A stretch of DNA of 64,000 nucleotides from Poritiphilus flavus. Its GTDB lineage: Bacteria > Bacteroidota > Bacteroidia > Flavobacteriales > Flavobacteriaceae. The stretch covers positions 62,001-126,000 of the forward strand of contig NZ_WXYO01000004.1 in assembly GCF_009901585.1 (NCBI RefSeq). Reading direction: 5' to 3'. Positions 54,245 to 62,714 of the stretch are shown piece by piece. How positions within the stretch are numbered: the first letter of the stretch is position 1; each line of letters starts with the position of its first letter. Below the pieces are notes generated by a model. That model saw nothing but the letters and a program-made list of their open reading frames with translations. It ran no database searches and was not told the origin of the DNA. The position numbers were made by a program, and so were the translations under genes.

Positions 54245-55699
54245 TTAACCCTTAATCACAGCAACCGGGTTCAGTTTGGCCACTTTTTTGGCTACACCTG
54301 AAGTATGCACGGTTTCTACGACCATATTGACATCCTTGTAGGCCACCGGAGCTTCTTCCGCAATGCCTCTAAAAGATCCTGCCTTAATATGTATGCCCCT
54401 TTCCTGCAATTCTTCTTTAAGGTTGGGGGCATTTACCTGTCTTTTAGCTTCCCGTCTTGAGAGGCGCCTGCCTGCACCATGACAACAGGAACCAAAGGTA
54501 ATTTCCTTACTTCTGTGGCTTCCTGCCAGTACATAAGAACAGGTACCCATGCTACCGGGGATGATCACAGGCTGCCCGAAATCGCGATATGCTTCAGGAA
54601 GTTCCCTGGATCCGGGACCAAAGGCCCTTGTGGCACCTTTTCGGTGAACGATGACCTTTTGTTCCTTTCCCGCTATAGTGTGTTCCTCGATTTTAGCAAT
54701 GTTATGAGCCACATCGTATAAGACTTTTAAAAAGCCACCCTTTTTGCCAAAAACGTTTTCCCATGCCTTTCTTACTTCCCAGGTGATAATTTGTCTATTG
54801 CACCAGGCATAATTCGCCGCCGCGCACATGGCCTTAAAATACTCCTGTCCTTCCTCAGAGTTGAACGGTACGCAGGCCAACTCCCGGTCCCGAAGTTTGA
54901 TATCATAGTCAGCCATAGCACTCATCATTTTTCTAATGTAATCTGTAGCCACCTGGTGGCCGAGACCCCGTGAGCCGGTATGAATGAGCACAACGATTTG
55001 ACCCTTTTCCAGGCCAAAAGCCCGGGCAACCTCCTGGTCATATATTTCACTGACATAATCTACCTCTACAAAATGATTACCTGAGCCAATAGTGCCTAAT
55101 TGGTCACTACCTCTGTTCTTTGCCATTACCGAAACGAATTGTTCGTCTGAGAATTCCATTTTTCCCTTGTTCTCGGTGAATTTGAGATCTTCTTCAATGC
55201 CATAATTGTTTTCAATAGCCCAAGCCGCACCCTGGCTCAGCACCTGGTCTAATTCCTCCAGGGAAAGCCGGATGTTCCCACCCTGACCCATCCCTGAGGG
55301 GATCTGTTCATATAGTTCTTTGGACAATGGTCCGAGTTGTTCCCGGATATCCTCCAGTTGCAATTCTGATCGGAGTAGTCTTACCCCACAGTTGATGTCA
55401 TAGCCTATGCCTCCAGGTGAGATCACGCCATCAGGATGTGAAGTAGCGGCCACTCCGCCAATAGGAAAGCCATAGCCCTCATGCACATCCGGCATGACCA
55501 GTGCTGCCTTTTTGATTCCCGGTAAGGTGGCCACATTTACCAGTTGATTCAGGGACCTGTCCTCAATTATGTCGTCCAGCAGTTCTTCGAATGCCAGGAT
55601 CTGGGCCGGTACCAACATATCAGCCCTAAACGATTTTGGGATCTCCCAAAAGTAATCCTCCAGCTTAATGATATGTTCTTTGGCTACCTTTTGCATCAT
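54245..55699 (-). CDS. rtcB: RtcB RNA-splicing ligase
   Basis: The 484-residue enzyme joins 2',3'-cyclic phosphate (or 3'-phosphate) and 5'-OH RNA ends using GTP and Mn2+. Recognisable residues are the metal-binding GIGYDINCGVRLLR with Asp101 and Cys104, GTIGSGNHFVEVDYV, HTGSRGLGHQVATDY, VIVHRKGATRAFGPG and FGSCCHGAGRRLSRREAK with the guanylylated histidine. Its start ATG shares one base with the archease stop (TAATG). The operon order is methyltransferase-archease-rtcB. The role is RNA repair or tRNA processing in stress. Confidence 0.95.
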   Translation of the reverse strand: MMQKVAKEHIIKLEDYFWEIPKSFRADMLVPAQILAFEELLDDIIEDRSLNQLVNVATLPGIKKAALVMPDVHEGYGFPIGGVAATSHPDGVISPGGIGYDINCGVRLLRSELQLEDIREQLGPLSKELYEQIPSGMGQGGNIRLSLEELDQVLSQGAAWAIENNYGIEEDLKFTENKGKMEFSDEQFVSVMAKNRGSDQLGTIGSGNHFVEVDYVSEIYDQEVARAFGLEKGQIVVLIHTGSRGLGHQVATDYIRKMMSAMADYDIKLRDRELACVPFNSEEGQEYFKAMCAAANYAWCNRQIITWEVRKAWENVFGKKGGFLKVLYDVAHNIAKIEEHTIAGKEQKVIVHRKGATRAFGPGSRELPEAYRDFGQPVIIPGSMGTCSYVLAGSHRSKEITFGSCCHGAGRRLSRREAKRQVNAPNLKEELQERGIHIKAGSFRGIAEEAPVAYKDVNMVVETVHTSGVAKKVAKLNPVAVIKG

Positions 55700-56112
55700 T
55701 AAACATCGAAAATGATACAGGTTTCCCAGAGACCTTTCTCAGTACGCCGAATATGGGCTTCGTGATAAGTGATGGCCTTTATTTCCTCTTCAAATTGATC
55801 GAACCAGGTACCATAGACCGTGGCAACGAGCTTGTTTTTGGAAAAGTGTGAGAAGTATACCCCACAGAAGATGGCTTTTTGGACATAAGAAAGTGTCAGG
55901 ATCTCTGAGAGAAAGTCAATTAGTAAACAGGTTTTGCTTGTAGATTCTACTTCTATCTGCATTTGGCAGTCAAACCTTTTCACTGTGTCACAAAAGCCTT
56001 TTTTCAGGATATTGTTCATGCCTTTCAGAGCGTTTCTAAATAGATCGTCCAATCCAAAGCCTTCTACTTTTATGGCTTCATCCGCGGTATGTGATAAGTG
56101 TTCAATAATCAT
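55699..56112 (-). CDS. Archease (RtcB activator)
   Basis: The 137-residue protein opens with the archease signature EHLSHTADEAIKVEGFGLDD, and continues with LFRNALKGMNNIL and LLIDFLSEILTLSYVQKAIF. The C-terminal region has KAITYHEAHIRRTEKGLWET. Archease activates RtcB by promoting guanylylation and multiple turnover. It overlaps rtcB by one base and its own start overlaps the methyltransferase stop by 4 bp. Confidence 0.9.
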   Translation of the reverse strand: MIIEHLSHTADEAIKVEGFGLDDLFRNALKGMNNILKKGFCDTVKRFDCQMQIEVESTSKTCLLIDFLSEILTLSYVQKAIFCGVYFSHFSKNKLVATVYGTWFDQFEEEIKAITYHEAHIRRTEKGLWETCIIFDV

Positions 56113-56747
56113 CTTTTGGTTGTTTTAACCACTACAAAGGAGCCCTTTCCATATCCTGATTTTGGGATTTGCGGGCTGCCAATTTTTTCCAGATCATCAA
56201 AGAGTGTCTGATTGAATTCCAGGTTCTTAAAGCCAACATCCTCCAGCATTTTAACCACATGGGCAGTACGGTAGAATCTGGCTTTGCGATAAAATACGCT
56301 GCGTTGTTTTTTTGCGATATATTGTTGGGCGATGGCCTGGTCTTTGTCTAAAAATCCAATAATCAGGCTACCGCCATGTTTGAGTACGCGATATGCCTGC
56401 TCAATGGCAGACTTTACGTTATTGAAGTGGCAGATCGTTACAAATAGCACGAAATCAAATTGCAGATCGCCATAAGGTAGATTTTCGGCAACCCCATCAA
56501 CAACCTGGATCCCCCGTTTTGTTGCAACAGCGGCCATGGCCTGAGAGGGTTCTGCCCCTTCTTTGATCCCCAGAGGTTTAGCAAACCGTCCCGTGCCCAG
56601 TCCTACCTCAATGCCCCTGATGTTTTCGGGCAATTTCTGAAAATGTTCCCGCAGGGCGTTGATTTCTGATTCGTAAACGGCAGGATAATTGTCATACCAG
56701 GCCTCGTAGTCCTCCACATGACTGTCGAATAGCTCTAGTGTGTTCAT
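56109..56747 (-). CDS. SAM-dependent methyltransferase, first gene of the archease-rtcB operon
   Basis: The 212-residue protein is a class I methyltransferase: motif I IRGIEVGLGTGRFAKPLGIK, MAAVATKRGIQVVDGVAENL, LPYGDLQFDFVLFVTICHFN, and VLKHGGSLIIGFLDKD. It lacks an obvious nucleic-acid-binding domain. Four-base overlap with archease and one-base overlap of the next pair indicate tight translational coupling. A methyltransferase as the leading gene is unusual for rtcB operons; the substrate could be RNA or a small molecule. Confidence 0.85.
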   Translation of the reverse strand: MNTLELFDSHVEDYEAWYDNYPAVYESEINALREHFQKLPENIRGIEVGLGTGRFAKPLGIKEGAEPSQAMAAVATKRGIQVVDGVAENLPYGDLQFDFVLFVTICHFNNVKSAIEQAYRVLKHGGSLIIGFLDKDQAIAQQYIAKKQRSVFYRKARFYRTAHVVKMLEDVGFKNLEFNQTLFDDLEKIGSPQIPKSGYGKGSFVVVKTTKR

Positions 56748-56792
56748 AATTAATAGTTTAGGGAAATATTATAGTTGATGTAACAAATATTC

Positions 56793-56823
56793 AAGGGCAC
56801 CCCGGCTAGGTTGAGATGCCCTT
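56793..56823 (-). terminator. Terminator after the dodecin gene
   Basis: The stem AAGGGCA/TGCCCTT with a 17-base loop lies just downstream of the dodecin stop codon. On the minus strand it reads ATAAAGGGCA...TGCCCTTGAATATTTG, giving a weak U-rich tail. Confidence 0.5.
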
Positions 56824-56830
56824 TATTTAT

Positions 56831-57046
56831 CTAGGTGTTCTCGGTTTCAAGAATACCAAAACACACTTTGGCGTTTACCCTGTACTGGGCAATTTGGTTG
56901 TTTTCAACAGTGACCTGCATATCTTTAATATATACAGACTTAATGTCTCTTACCGTTTTTGAAACCTCATTTAAAATGTTCTGAACGGCATCTTCAAAAC
57001 TCTCGGTGGAGTTTCCTAATATCTCTATTACTTTTAAAACTGACAT
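56831..57046 (-). CDS. Dodecin family flavin-binding protein
   Basis: The 71-residue protein has the dodecin form: LKVIEILGNSTESFEDAVQN, VSKTVRDIKSVYIKDMQVTV, ENNQIAQYRVNAKVCFGI. Dodecins form dodecamers that store riboflavin/FMN or CoA and reduce photooxidative damage. Length is typical. It is followed by the terminator at 56793. Confidence 0.85.
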   Translation of the reverse strand: MSVLKVIEILGNSTESFEDAVQNILNEVSKTVRDIKSVYIKDMQVTVENNQIAQYRVNAKVCFGILETENT

Positions 57047-57073
57047 GACTAATGTGTTTTTTAATAAGTCGTA

Positions 57074-57583
57074 TTAGAGGAAGTTGCCACTGGCATCTGT
57101 TTTTACCCGCAAGACCTTGTCACCATTTACAAGCTTAAGCTTGTATTTTTTGGTTACACCTTTTTTGTCGTGATAATTTACCAGGTAGATATCTTTGGTA
57201 ATAGTCCACCCCGGGAATCGATCCAAAACAGCTTTCTTCACAGTATTGGGTAAGTTGATATCCCTGAACTTCTCGGCCGTTCTCATCAGCTGGCCATCCT
57301 TGTCGTAAGCTGCCAGGATTTTACCCTCCGGAATATAGAAGGCTACTTCGTAGTAGTCATATTCGTCGTGATAAATGTCTGAGTTCTTAATGTCATAAGA
57401 AGCCACCTTTCTTTCCAGCATTTGAACGGGTATGGAAGCAACTTCCTGGGTATTCACATTGTTGAGGTATTTATAGTTGGTCGCATAAACAACCACCTCT
57501 GATAGTTTTTCAGTTTTTACTACCTGTGAATACGATTGGATGGTAAGTCCAATAGCGAGTATACCTAACAGTAATTTTTTCAT
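57074..57583 (-). CDS. Secreted PepSY-like protein
   Basis: The 169-residue protein has a signal peptide (MKKLLLGILAIGLTIQSYSQ), then beta strands and the C-terminal part VKKAVLDRFPGWTITKDIYL and YKLKLVNGDKVLRVKTDASG. This resembles the PepSY-like domain of beta-lactamase-inhibitor-type secreted proteins. The N-terminal half (KTEKLSEVVVYATNYKYLNN) has no close recognisable match. It lies 27 bp upstream of dodecin on the same strand. Confidence 0.6.
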   Translation of the reverse strand: MKKLLLGILAIGLTIQSYSQVVKTEKLSEVVVYATNYKYLNNVNTQEVASIPVQMLERKVASYDIKNSDIYHDEYDYYEVAFYIPEGKILAAYDKDGQLMRTAEKFRDINLPNTVKKAVLDRFPGWTITKDIYLVNYHDKKGVTKKYKLKLVNGDKVLRVKTDASGNFL

Positions 57584-57668
57584 AACGTATAATACTTGAA
57601 TTAATAATCAGATTTTTGAATGTTATTCATTCTCCCGGTAAAATTATTTTGTTGGGGCTCCATTGGCA

Positions 57669-57682
57669 ATGACGTGGATCAT
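57669..57682. promoter_or_regulatory. Weak FNR-like palindrome
   Basis: ATGACGTGGATCAT resembles the TTGAT-N4-ATCAA layout with about three mismatches. It lies between the minus-strand PepSY-like gene and the plus-strand membrane gene at 57879. It is the weakest of three such sites in the last 12 kb. Confidence 0.3.
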
Positions 57683-57878
57683 TCGTGCCGGATGGCCATT
57701 TATGGCAGGCTGCAAGGCCCTGCAGTTAATACAAACCTGCAAATAATGCCGGGCAGGGCATGTGGCGTTTACTGACGGCTATCATTCCTTTTCTTAAGAT
57801 ACTTCACGACATTACTCTAACAACTCCGCCTGAGTTCTTGTCAGTTTGTGCATTAGATCCGGGAAAAGGAGACATAAA

Positions 57879-58529
57879 ATGCTTGTTTTTAGAAAAAATC
57901 GGGTTTCTTTGGCGCTTTTGCCCTTAACGGGTATGCTGCTGTTTATTCTTCTTTATATTATTGCCGCTATACGCTATCCGGGTGGATCACATTCAAACCC
58001 CTATCACGAGGGCTTTAGTTTTTGGCACAATTACCTCTGTGATCTTTTGGATACTTATAGTGTTGGAGGCGTCTTGAATTCGGCAAGAGTTTTTGCACGC
58101 CTCGCCCTGTTGGTGCTTTGCCTTAGCCTTGTAGTATTCTGGTATAATCTGCCAAGGCTGTTTGAACTAAAGAATATTAACCAACGTATCATGCAGTCTT
58201 CAGGAATGCTCGCTTCGATCATAATCCTCTTTTTGGCTGCCGGAAATCATGATATTATCGTACGGATCGCCGGGGCATTAGGGGTAGTGGCATTGATCAG
58301 CTCTTTTATTGAATTGTACAGGATCAGGTACCGCGGACTGTTTTATCTGGGTGTTTTTTGCCTTTTGATCTTTTTTGTCAATTACTATATCTACGAAACC
58401 GGCATCTATATAAAGGCACTTCCGGTTATTCAGAAAATTACGTTTGCGAGCTTTATTCTTTGGTTCATTTCATTAGATATCTCCATTTATCAGATCGAAA
58501 AATCCAGGAACCGAAATACGCCTATATAA
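57879..58529 (+). CDS. Multi-TM membrane protein (DUF998-like)
   Basis: The ATG at 57879 is preferred because an AAAAGGAG Shine-Dalgarno-like sequence lies just upstream (57866). An in-frame TTG at 57846 would precede it. The 216-residue protein has about six membrane helices (LALLPLTGMLLFILLYIIAA, LALLVLCLSLVVFWYNL, MLASIIILFLAAGN, GALGVVALISSFIELY, FYLGVFCLLIFFVNYYIY, FASFILWFISLD). The overall pattern resembles DUF998/Frag1-type proteins. Function is unknown. Confidence 0.65.
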   Translation: MLVFRKNRVSLALLPLTGMLLFILLYIIAAIRYPGGSHSNPYHEGFSFWHNYLCDLLDTYSVGGVLNSARVFARLALLVLCLSLVVFWYNLPRLFELKNINQRIMQSSGMLASIIILFLAAGNHDIIVRIAGALGVVALISSFIELYRIRYRGLFYLGVFCLLIFFVNYYIYETGIYIKALPVIQKITFASFILWFISLDISIYQIEKSRNRNTPI

Positions 58530-58542
58530 TCAGGTTTAAGTG

Positions 58543-59049
58543 CTAGGAATTTACTTTGGCGAAAAAAACCATATAGTTCTTTCCTCTTTCCTCTGAGCAT
58601 TTGGGACAATAGGCGTAGTGTACATAATAATCTTCCGCACGTCTCATTTTGTCTTTTAAGTAGACATCCATTTGTTTGATAAACTTTGGAATTGCCTTAA
58701 AAGGGCCATCGAATACCTTAGTCATAAATTTACCCGTTAGGGTGGTGTTTTTGGCATTGGGAACAGCGTCCTTTACCGATAAATAGATATTCGATTTAAA
58801 GGCGTGAGGGTCCATAAACAATAGTAAAACCTCCGTTTTGTCCTCAGCTATTTTATCCGAATCCTCAGCCAACTTCATCATCTTTCTTATCTTCTTTCCA
58901 AGCATTTTTTTTGACGGTATGTGCAAAAATGAAGGAACCGACTCTTCAATAAAGGGTTTGTTTTCCCAATCAAATGTCTTTTCATCCCATTTTTCAGGAT
59001 GGAAAGTAGGGCAACATTCATCTTTTTGTGTTTCTATGGTATTGCTCAT
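58543..59049 (-). CDS. Conserved hypothetical hydrolase-annotated protein
   Basis: The 168-residue protein has FHPEKWDEKTFDWENKPFIE, TEVLLLFMDPHAFKSNIYLS and, at the end, YVHYAYCPKCSEERGKNYM, a conserved Cys pair. Similar proteins in Bacteroidota are often labelled hydrolase without proof. There is no signal peptide. I do not assert an activity. Confidence 0.55.
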   Translation of the reverse strand: MSNTIETQKDECCPTFHPEKWDEKTFDWENKPFIEESVPSFLHIPSKKMLGKKIRKMMKLAEDSDKIAEDKTEVLLLFMDPHAFKSNIYLSVKDAVPNAKNTTLTGKFMTKVFDGPFKAIPKFIKQMDVYLKDKMRRAEDYYVHYAYCPKCSEERGKNYMVFFAKVNS

Positions 59050-59150
59050 GGCTTTCTATATTATTTGTTTAAATTTTTATTCTGGACGATAAGATCTTTC
59101 CATAGGGTTGCAGTTTCATTACATCCAAAACAGTAGAATTATTCTTCGTC

Positions 59151-60116
59151 TCATTTAAAATAGAGGACTTGTTCTTCCTTTTTGGCACCTATGCCGTAAT
59201 GCTGCAGAACGCGCATGGCTCGCAGGGTATTCCATCTGCTTGGCCGACCTGCTTTTTCCATTTCAAAATGTACCCTACCCGGATGTTTGGCTTGTAAACG
59301 CCAGCGATTGTCTTTTCGGCGTTTCTTCAAGAGCAGGTCAATTGCCGGTTGCATTCTGCAGTCCCATGGCGTTTGGGAGTATTGAAAGTAGTCCAGAGCC
59401 CTTAGAATATCGTAGCGCCATCGACCCGGAAACGACAACCGTAAAAAATCCGGATTAATAACTTTGCCTGTTCTATCAGACAAATAAAGTTGGTGCATCA
59501 GAAGAAATTCTCGTGCTGACAGTTCTGACTCTTTTAGCTCCTCCAGGCGATATTGATAACCATTCAATCGGTATTCTGCGATACCTTCTAACACAGAGAT
59601 CGTGGTATGCATAGATCCGTGTCTTGCCCCAAAACGGTTAAATCTGCAATTAAAACCGCCGTCTGCCATCTTTTGCAACAGTATGCAATCGATAATGGAT
59701 TCAAGCTTGGTTTCATCCAAAAGAAAATAAGAGGCATAATTCAAAAACATACCGTTAATACAGAGGTCGCTAAATGGAATATTCGGGGATGGATTAATGC
59801 CGCCATCAATGCCTTTCTCCGTATCTGCAATAAGCTCGACGGATTCCTGAATGATTTCATTGGCAGGGGAGATACAGAGGTTTTTAAGATCCAATAGTGT
59901 ATAGTGCGTGGAAGTCCATTTCGGTTGATAGAATTTTTGCCCCCAATGTCCATTGTCGTTTCTTTTAGCGAGAAATTCGGCACCCCAACCTTCTGTTGCG
60001 ATCCTATCCCTTAAATCTTTGCGCTCCTCTCCCAGCAGGTCTTTATAAACCTGATATTGTATGGAGACATCTCCTTTCAAAAGCCATTTTATGATGTTTT
60101 CGTTCTGCATGAACAA
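59151..60116 (-). CDS. Prenyltransferase/squalene-cyclase-like alpha-barrel protein
   Basis: The 321-residue protein has helical repeats with QW-like features: DNGHWGQKFYQPKWTSTHYT, DGGFNCRFNRFGARHGSMHT, PWDCRMQPAIDLLLKKRRKD. This resembles the (alpha/alpha)6 barrel of prenyltransferase/squalene cyclase-type and alpha-2-macroglobulin-like proteins, with the aromatic-rich turns. Catalytic DxDD or DCTAE-type motifs are not seen, so no terpene cyclase role is claimed. It has no signal peptide. Confidence 0.6.
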   Translation of the reverse strand: MFMQNENIIKWLLKGDVSIQYQVYKDLLGEERKDLRDRIATEGWGAEFLAKRNDNGHWGQKFYQPKWTSTHYTLLDLKNLCISPANEIIQESVELIADTEKGIDGGINPSPNIPFSDLCINGMFLNYASYFLLDETKLESIIDCILLQKMADGGFNCRFNRFGARHGSMHTTISVLEGIAEYRLNGYQYRLEELKESELSAREFLLMHQLYLSDRTGKVINPDFLRLSFPGRWRYDILRALDYFQYSQTPWDCRMQPAIDLLLKKRRKDNRWRLQAKHPGRVHFEMEKAGRPSRWNTLRAMRVLQHYGIGAKKEEQVLYFK

Positions 60117-60139
60117 GGATTATGAATAAACTTTAGGTT

Positions 60140-60625
60140 CTAGATACTGTCTTTAGAGGACTCCAACAGCCCAGGGTGAAATCTGCGCAGGAACGCGTTT
60201 CGGGTTGAATCCATTTTCTTTATCATTTCTTCCACATTGAAATCCTGATCTTCCCAATGTTGTAAGAAATAATCATCCTTGAAAAAGTCTTTTAAAAACA
60301 GGGAGTCAGGCCTGGGGAAATAGGAAAAATCGTCGTTCCATTCAAAAGGAGAGGAATTGTTGAAATAGTTTCTGAATGCATCCATAATGCTATCCAGGTT
60401 TACGACAACAGAGTCTCCATCAATGTTGGAGTAAGACCAGCTGTAAATAGAATCATAGCGGATAAGATTGCCGTGTTCATCGTACTCTTTATGAACTTGT
60501 GAACGTTCTTTGGGCTGAATACCGGTTTTTTCTTGTTCACTGGCGTCTTCAATTTTACTTTCTTTTTCCTGGAAATTACATCCAAAAAACAAAAGCATGG
60601 CTAACATTAGTAGTGGCGTCTTCAT
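60140..60625 (-). CDS. Lipoprotein of unknown function
   Basis: The 161-residue protein has a lipobox (LLMLAMLLFFGCNFQ, Cys16) and an acidic, charged N-terminal linker. A tail rich in Asp/Phe/Tyr (DAFRNYFNNSSPFEWNDDFS) follows. No family is recognised. It lies between the barrel-like gene and another small lipoprotein. Confidence 0.6.
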   Translation of the reverse strand: MKTPLLMLAMLLFFGCNFQEKESKIEDASEQEKTGIQPKERSQVHKEYDEHGNLIRYDSIYSWSYSNIDGDSVVVNLDSIMDAFRNYFNNSSPFEWNDDFSYFPRPDSLFLKDFFKDDYFLQHWEDQDFNVEEMIKKMDSTRNAFLRRFHPGLLESSKDSI

Positions 60626-60649
60626 GGGATTGTGTTTTTTATTCTTAAC

Positions 60650-61051
60650 TCAATTCGTTCTTCTTCTGTCATTGCTTCTCTTTAGCCTGTTACTTTTGTT
60701 ACTTCGACCTCTGTTTAAATGATTTTCCTGATGATACCTTTTGATATCGTCACCGTGGTAATCCCTTATGCGTATATACCTGCTCCGCCTGAGGTTTATG
60801 TTATTGAATCTTCTGGGCAATACATTGACCGATACCCAAACGCCCCCTTCCAAATAAAGATAGGTTCTCAAAGACAGGTCGTAATAGACCAGATGCTCCG
60901 GGAAATAAACATACCTTACGGTTTCTATTCTGTTGGGATAAAACCAGGGTGGTGGAGGATCGCTTAACCGGTGGGAAACGATCACCGGACCACAACTGCT
61001 AACACACAGTATGGCGGAGATTGCAAAAAGTAGCGCAATAGTGTTCTTCAT
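60650..61051 (-). CDS. Basic lipoprotein of unknown function
   Basis: The 133-residue protein has a lipobox (FAISAILCVSSCGPV, Cys20), a Pro/Tyr-rich middle (PPPPWFYPNRIETVRYVYFP) and a strongly basic tail (RYHQENHLNRGRSNKSNRLK). No family is recognised. An FNR-like site lies 119 bp upstream at 61170. Confidence 0.6.
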   Translation of the reverse strand: MKNTIALLFAISAILCVSSCGPVIVSHRLSDPPPPWFYPNRIETVRYVYFPEHLVYYDLSLRTYLYLEGGVWVSVNVLPRRFNNINLRRSRYIRIRDYHGDDIKRYHQENHLNRGRSNKSNRLKRSNDRRRTN

Positions 61052-61169
61052 GTCGGGGGCAGTTTATCAGGACAAAGTAAACCCATGCTTATGCAATTGA
61101 AAATGATTAGCATCATTCGGAACCCGGGCGTTGGATGATTTCTGTTTTTAACATAAAAATTAAGCCGCA

Positions 61170-61183
61170 TTGATCCAGATCAT
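61170..61183. promoter_or_regulatory. FNR-like palindrome in the 61.1-61.6 kb gap
   Basis: TTGATCCAGATCAT matches TTGAT-N4-ATCAA with one mismatch. It is 119 bp upstream of the minus-strand lipoprotein gene and could also serve a plus-strand transcript ending at 61428. Confidence 0.5.
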
Positions 61184-61398
61184 TTTGCAGCCATTATGTT
61201 CAACATATATTAGCGCTATAATTAAATCAAGAAGTTCTTTAAAATATTGAAGTCATACGCCTAGGTCATAGCAATATGGCCATGGCTCGAGTGAACATCC
61301 CAATTATTACATAGGTCGTTTCGTTTTTTGAGATCTGTCTTGCGGCAGGTCGAAGAGAATGAATGTTAGTAGCTATGAAATAGATGTAATGTTCGCGG

Positions 61399-61428
61399 AG
61401 ACCAGGGTTACTTCGGTATCCCTGGTCT
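61399..61428 (+). terminator. Intrinsic terminator (no upstream plus-strand gene)
   Basis: AGACCAGGG pairs perfectly with CCCTGGTCT, followed by TTTATAAATA. On the plus strand no protein gene precedes it. Confidence 0.65.
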
Positions 61429-61585
61429 TTTATAAATAAATGGTTATTGTCATTGAAAAATGATAATGCCATAGTGAAAGAACCGATTCATTCACTCATG
61501 AAAATCTATTGATTATTGATTCTTAGCAGTAAGTTTCTGTAGACAATTGATTGTTTGTGTTTGATAGAATTAGTTTTTTCATAGA

Positions 61586-61611
61586 GAACAGGGAGCATCC
61601 GCTCCCTGTTC
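61586..61611 (+). terminator. Strong hairpin before the Crp-type regulator stop
   Basis: GAACAGGGAGC pairs perfectly with GCTCCCTGTTC around a 4-base loop, followed by TTGTTTTTA on the plus strand. The regulator gene ends at 61641 on the minus strand, so the stem may also act as its terminator. Confidence 0.65.
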
Positions 61612-61640
61612 TTGTTTTTACCCTGTAGCAACCAGGCGGG

Positions 61641-62714
61641 TTATATACCAAAATCAGCAATGGAGCGCAGGCGATTCTTATCTAAAAGTATTAACCTTCT
61701 TTTTTTTCCGATACCTACCAATCCCTCTTCCCTGAACTCAGTGAGGGCCCTAATTGCAGTTTCTTTGGCAGTACCAATCATTCCCGCCAGGTCCTCTCTA
61801 AGAATATCAACACCCTTATGATGCTCATCTTCAATGAAACCCTTTTCATGAAGTTCAAGCAAAGCCTTAGCGGCACGCTGCTTTACGGATGAGTAGGCGA
61901 TGGCTACCAATTGCTCCTGCAGTTGCACCATATCATTCGATATGATATCCAGAAATTTATTGGACACCGCCCTGTCCTTATACACCAGTTTTGTAAAGTC
62001 TTCCTTCGGAATACTAAACACCCTGGCATGTTCTAAAGCGGTAGCCGTTTCCAGGTATGTTCCGCAACTGTTCAGAAGTGAAAGTTGCGCAATAAAATCC
62101 CCCTTCCCGTACATACCGGTCACCATTTCCTTTCCGGATTCGGTTACTCTAAAGGTCTTTACATTACCTTCCTGAATAAAATAAAGATGGTGTGCGGCAT
62201 CGCCTTCCTGATAAATTACCTCCCTGTTACCGTATTCCCTGGATGCTCTGTTTTTGGAAAGCAATTCCATACCGAGATAGTTGGAAGCCTCTTTGAAGAA
62301 ACTGTTCATCCCCATGGCTGTCTTTGAGAATTGCTGTTGAAGAAAGTCATTTTTTTTCAGCCGTATTTTCACCGCATCCAACAACTCCTGTGGGTCGTAG
62401 GGTTTGTACAAATAGTCATCTGCTCCCAGGTTCATGCCTTTTCTCATATCACTTTTCCCGTCTTTTGCTGTCAAAAAAATGAACGGAATACCTGCGGTTT
62501 TAATGTCCTGACTCAGGGCCTCCAGTACCATATACCCGTCCATTTCCGGCATCATGATATCGCTAACGATAAGATCTGGTAGTTGCTCCTTGGCCATTTC
62601 AATCCCTGTTCTCCCGTTTTCCGCGGCAATTACGTCATAATCCGCCAATTCAAGAATTTCTACGGTGTTCTCACGAACATCTTTGTGGTCTTCAATGACT
62701 AGTATTTTTTTCAT
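61641..62714 (-). CDS. Response regulator with cNMP-binding and Crp/FNR HTH domains
   Basis: The 357-residue protein has a receiver domain (1-120) with EDH acidic residues, phosphoacceptor Asp52 (SDIMMPEMDG) and Lys in YLYKPYDPQEL. A cyclic-nucleotide-binding-like beta roll follows (about 145-265: HLYFIQEGNVKTFRVTESGK, GKGDFIAQLSLLN). A Crp-type HTH (LREDLAGMIGTAKETAIRAL, TEFREEGLVGIGKKRRLILL) ends it. It is a phospho-controlled Crp/FNR-type regulator, and the FNR-like palindromes in this region are candidate targets. It overlaps the kinase gene by 4 bp (ATGA). Confidence 0.9.
   Translation of the reverse strand: MKKILVIEDHKDVRENTVEILELADYDVIAAENGRTGIEMAKEQLPDLIVSDIMMPEMDGYMVLEALSQDIKTAGIPFIFLTAKDGKSDMRKGMNLGADDYLYKPYDPQELLDAVKIRLKKNDFLQQQFSKTAMGMNSFFKEASNYLGMELLSKNRASREYGNREVIYQEGDAAHHLYFIQEGNVKTFRVTESGKEMVTGMYGKGDFIAQLSLLNSCGTYLETATALEHARVFSIPKEDFTKLVYKDRAVSNKFLDIISNDMVQLQEQLVAIAYSSVKQRAAKALLELHEKGFIEDEHHKGVDILREDLAGMIGTAKETAIRALTEFREEGLVGIGKKRRLILLDKNRLRSIADFGI

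Larger units (their letters stand above)
61052..61640. other. Intergenic region with FNR-like site and two plus-strand terminators
   Basis: This 589-bp gap contains an FNR-like palindrome at 61170-61183 and terminators at 61399-61428 and 61586-61611, both with plus-strand U-rich tails. No plus-strand protein gene of credible length is seen, so the region may encode a small RNA of about 200-240 nt starting near 61190. This is inference. Confidence 0.45.

Noticed and set aside
59151-60116. Terpene cyclase
   Set aside because: The fold resembles the cyclase barrel, but DxDD and other catalytic motifs are missing, so no enzymatic role is claimed.
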